NCBI GenBank assembly: GCA_030041295.1 | Contig: JASHOD010000150.1 | Location: 85,241-149,240, forward strand | DNA length: 64,000 bases | Direction of reading: 5' to 3' | From: Nitrososphaerales archaeon | GTDB taxonomy: Archaea > Thermoproteota > Nitrososphaeria > Nitrososphaerales > CADDZS01 | Part shown: positions 62,274 through 64,000 of the stretch, in pieces | Position numbering within the stretch: position 1 is the first letter of the stretch | Layout: every line of letters begins with the position of its first letter | The notes under the pieces: model-generated | The model's database searches: none | The model's input: only the letters and a program-made list of their open reading frames with translations | What the model was told of the DNA's origin: nothing | Translations under genes and position numbers: made by a program

Positions 62274-63881
62274 ATGGAAGAAAAGAAAGTAACTCCTTCC
62301 ATTTTTACTCGTGAAGCCACGGGCCTCGTCAAGTCAATTTCTGCAACAGATGTTTTCGTCTTCACTCTAATGGTTGCTGGGCCGATTATATTCATCCCTC
62401 TGGGAGCGATTGTTCTTCCAGGACTCTATGAAGGCGTCAACCCGAGTCTTTTGATGCTCCTGATTCTTGCGATTATTGTGCCATTTTCGTATAACATCGT
62501 GTGCCTAACTTCTATGATGCCAAGAGCTGGTGGCGACTATGTGTTCGGGTCTAGAGTAATTGCTCCGCAATGGGGTATGATCGGATCATTCATGAATTTG
62601 CTAAGTATGATTACTGGATCTGCCACGATCGGCATAAGCGCGCTACAGACTTATTTCGCTCCTTCGATCAGCACATACTTTCCAAAATATGGGGCAGGTG
62701 CGAGCCTCGTTTACACTCCAACGGACGGCTTTGCGTTGAACGTTTTGATAATTGTGGTTCTGTACGGAATTGCGATCGGAAGTACGAAGATTTGGTTCTA
62801 TGTCCTAAGAGCGATCGCTGTATTCGGCCTCGCTATGGTCGCAATTTTTCTGGGCTTTCTTTTCCTGACACCTCTTTCCACGATTACTGGTAATTTCAAC
62901 TCTCAGTTAGCAACGGGATTCACGTTTCAAGGAGTTGAAACTAACGCCACGGCAAGTGGCTGGGCGAGCTCATCTACTGCGACTTATGTGGTATGGGCCG
63001 GAGCTATTGTATTCGTTTTGCTTTTCCTTGCGGCTCCGATTTCCGCATTCTTCGCTGGAGAGATCAAGAACGCGTCGAGAAGCATGACGATAGGTATGTT
63101 CGGAGGGTCGATCTTCTCATGGATTCTTGCGGCATTAGGCGCTTTAGGTATAATCTCGATTTTTGGTTACACGTTCATGTCGGCATTCGGCTACGAGGAT
63201 CTTATTAATCCGACAACAGTATCACTCGCAAAATTCGGGTTCGCTCCTCTAGTTCTAGCCGTAGTTGGAAACCCCACTCTCGCGTTCTTGATCGGAATGG
63301 GGTTTGCGTTTGCAGCTTTAGGGTTCTTGGCAGGTGGAATTCTACCGGCAAGCCGCATCCTCTTTGCGTGGAGTTTTGATCGGATTATCCCGCAAAAGTT
63401 CTCGTCGGTTAATGGAAGGACGGGTACACCTATCTTTGCGCTTGTTTTCCTAATCGTCGTAGTTTCGATCGTTGCGTACATATCGAGTTTCGCATCCACT
63501 TACTTTGGACCGTTTCTCGCGTTCTCTGTTATAACTGTCCTCGCCTTCTTGCCAAATGGAATTACGGCCACTCTATTGCCGTTTCTGAAGAAAGACATGT
63601 ACAAGTCGGCGCCGAGCATAGTTCAAAAGAAGATAGCCGGATTCCCATTGCTCTCGTTAACCGGGATAATTCATTCGCTTGCTTTCGGAATAGTGTTAGC
63701 TTTGGTCTTCCTGTATCCTTCCTACGCGGGAACGTCGACGGGAACGTTAGGTGTTGGAGCCGTCGCGGTGATTCTTCTTGCTCTCGTCTTTGCGGCTGTG
63801 TTTTACTCAATTTCTAGGGCAATAAGACGCAGACAAGGTATCAATCTGGATCAGGTATTCAAGCAACTCCCGCCAGAATAA
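62274..63881 (+). CDS. APC-superfamily amino acid/amine permease
   Basis: A 535-residue transporter with about twelve helices and the APC layout: VFTLMVAGPIIFIP in TM1 (broken helix), then SMMPRAGGDYVFGSR (the G-G-x-Y consensus loop of amino-acid permeases), GEIKNASRSMTIGMFGG in the TM6-7 loop and PASRILFAWSFDRIIP. Uptake of amino acids or amines by proton symport or exchange is expected; this suits the catabolic enzymes upstream in the window. Complete at both ends. Confidence 0.93.
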   Translation: MEEKKVTPSIFTREATGLVKSISATDVFVFTLMVAGPIIFIPLGAIVLPGLYEGVNPSLLMLLILAIIVPFSYNIVCLTSMMPRAGGDYVFGSRVIAPQWGMIGSFMNLLSMITGSATIGISALQTYFAPSISTYFPKYGAGASLVYTPTDGFALNVLIIVVLYGIAIGSTKIWFYVLRAIAVFGLAMVAIFLGFLFLTPLSTITGNFNSQLATGFTFQGVETNATASGWASSSTATYVVWAGAIVFVLLFLAAPISAFFAGEIKNASRSMTIGMFGGSIFSWILAALGALGIISIFGYTFMSAFGYEDLINPTTVSLAKFGFAPLVLAVVGNPTLAFLIGMGFAFAALGFLAGGILPASRILFAWSFDRIIPQKFSSVNGRTGTPIFALVFLIVVVSIVAYISSFASTYFGPFLAFSVITVLAFLPNGITATLLPFLKKDMYKSAPSIVQKKIAGFPLLSLTGIIHSLAFGIVLALVFLYPSYAGTSTGTLGVGAVAVILLALVFAAVFYSISRAIRRRQGINLDQVFKQLPPE

Positions 63882-64000
63882 AGATACACGGCAAGATCTT
63901 TTTCAATTCAAGTGCCTAGTCCTTGGATTGAAAGATGGGCGGAATAAGTTACATATTTCGCCGTCCTTGAAGCTTTAGTCCAAATTAGGAGCTCGATGCG

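Noticed and set aside
1..64000. CRISPR arrays, rRNA genes, tRNA genes, insertion sequences
   Set aside because: No regularly spaced repeat, no conserved rRNA stretch and no transposase frame was seen. GGTTCGAATC-type words (e.g. 22225) lie inside genes and lack cloverleaf flanks.

Overview
The window looks like chromosomal DNA of a mesophilic archaeon of the Thaumarchaeota (Nitrososphaeria) or a close TACK relative. Support: both subunits of the D-family DNA polymerase, one Orc1/Cdc6, a geranylgeranylglyceryl phosphate synthase (archaeal lipids), an Elf1-type zinc-ribbon elongation factor, a HTH_10 (bacterio-opsin-activator type) regulator, and TATA boxes placed about 25-35 nt before start codons, which suggests many leaderless mRNAs. 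TTG and GTG starts are frequent. No rRNA, convincing tRNA, CRISPR array, transposase or prophage was seen. The group is inferred from gene content; no ammonia-oxidation gene is present here.

Layout. 1-4 kb: two convergent Ser/Thr-rich surface proteins, one cut by the window edge and one pilin-like, sharing a C-terminal domain. 4.2-10.2 kb: a minus-strand operon of secreted protein, DUF4129-like, MoxR ATPase, DUF58, polytopic membrane protein and secreted TM-anchored protein, an envelope-linked MoxR system. 10.3-13 kb: YbjQ-like zinc-ribbon protein, an unknown protein, serine hydroxymethyltransferase. 13.1-14.3 kb: decayed genes (C2H2 zinc finger, two-domain GNAT). 14.5-26 kb: replication core with phosphohexomutase, PolD small subunit, Orc1/Cdc6, a replication origin with four ORB-type repeats and an 80-base G-free strand, small winged-helix genes, then Elf1, GGGP synthase and PolD large subunit.

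26-35.5 kb: a pilin remnant, PrxQ peroxiredoxin, NfeD-like and other small membrane proteins, a stand-alone LigD-type 3'-phosphoesterase, an O-methyltransferase plus UbiA prenyltransferase pair (prenylated or quinone-like product), small lineage-type proteins, a HAD phosphatase and a secreted protein. 35.6-36.7 kb: junction of a truncated oxidoreductase pseudogene, an antitoxin-like tail and a PIN gene. 36.8-43.7 kb: dienelactone hydrolase, membrane proteins, a GT-C glycosyltransferase-like protein, a membrane-tethered winged-helix regulator and a secreted protein. 43.8-50.5 kb: amine/amino-acid catabolism (polysaccharide-deacetylase-fold hydrolase, class III aminotransferase, regulators, ACMSD-like amidohydrolase, ornithine-cyclodeaminase family enzyme, threonine-dehydratase family enzyme). 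50.5-64 kb: zinc-ribbon S2P-like protease and membrane proteins, GNAT, PPOX-fold flavoprotein, a small AbrB-like ORF, a large YVTN beta-propeller surface protein, zinc alcohol dehydrogenase, a ParB-like protein with a SnoaL-like C-terminus followed by a perfect 22-bp palindrome, an SDR enzyme and an APC permease.

The genes suggest a heterotroph that takes up and degrades amino acids and carries many surface proteins. The strongest candidates for something undescribed are the ParB-SnoaL protein with its adjacent palindrome, the MoxR/DUF58 envelope operon whose DUF58 gene seems to start at an AUA overlapping the MoxR stop, and the origin region with its membrane-tethered winged-helix neighbour.
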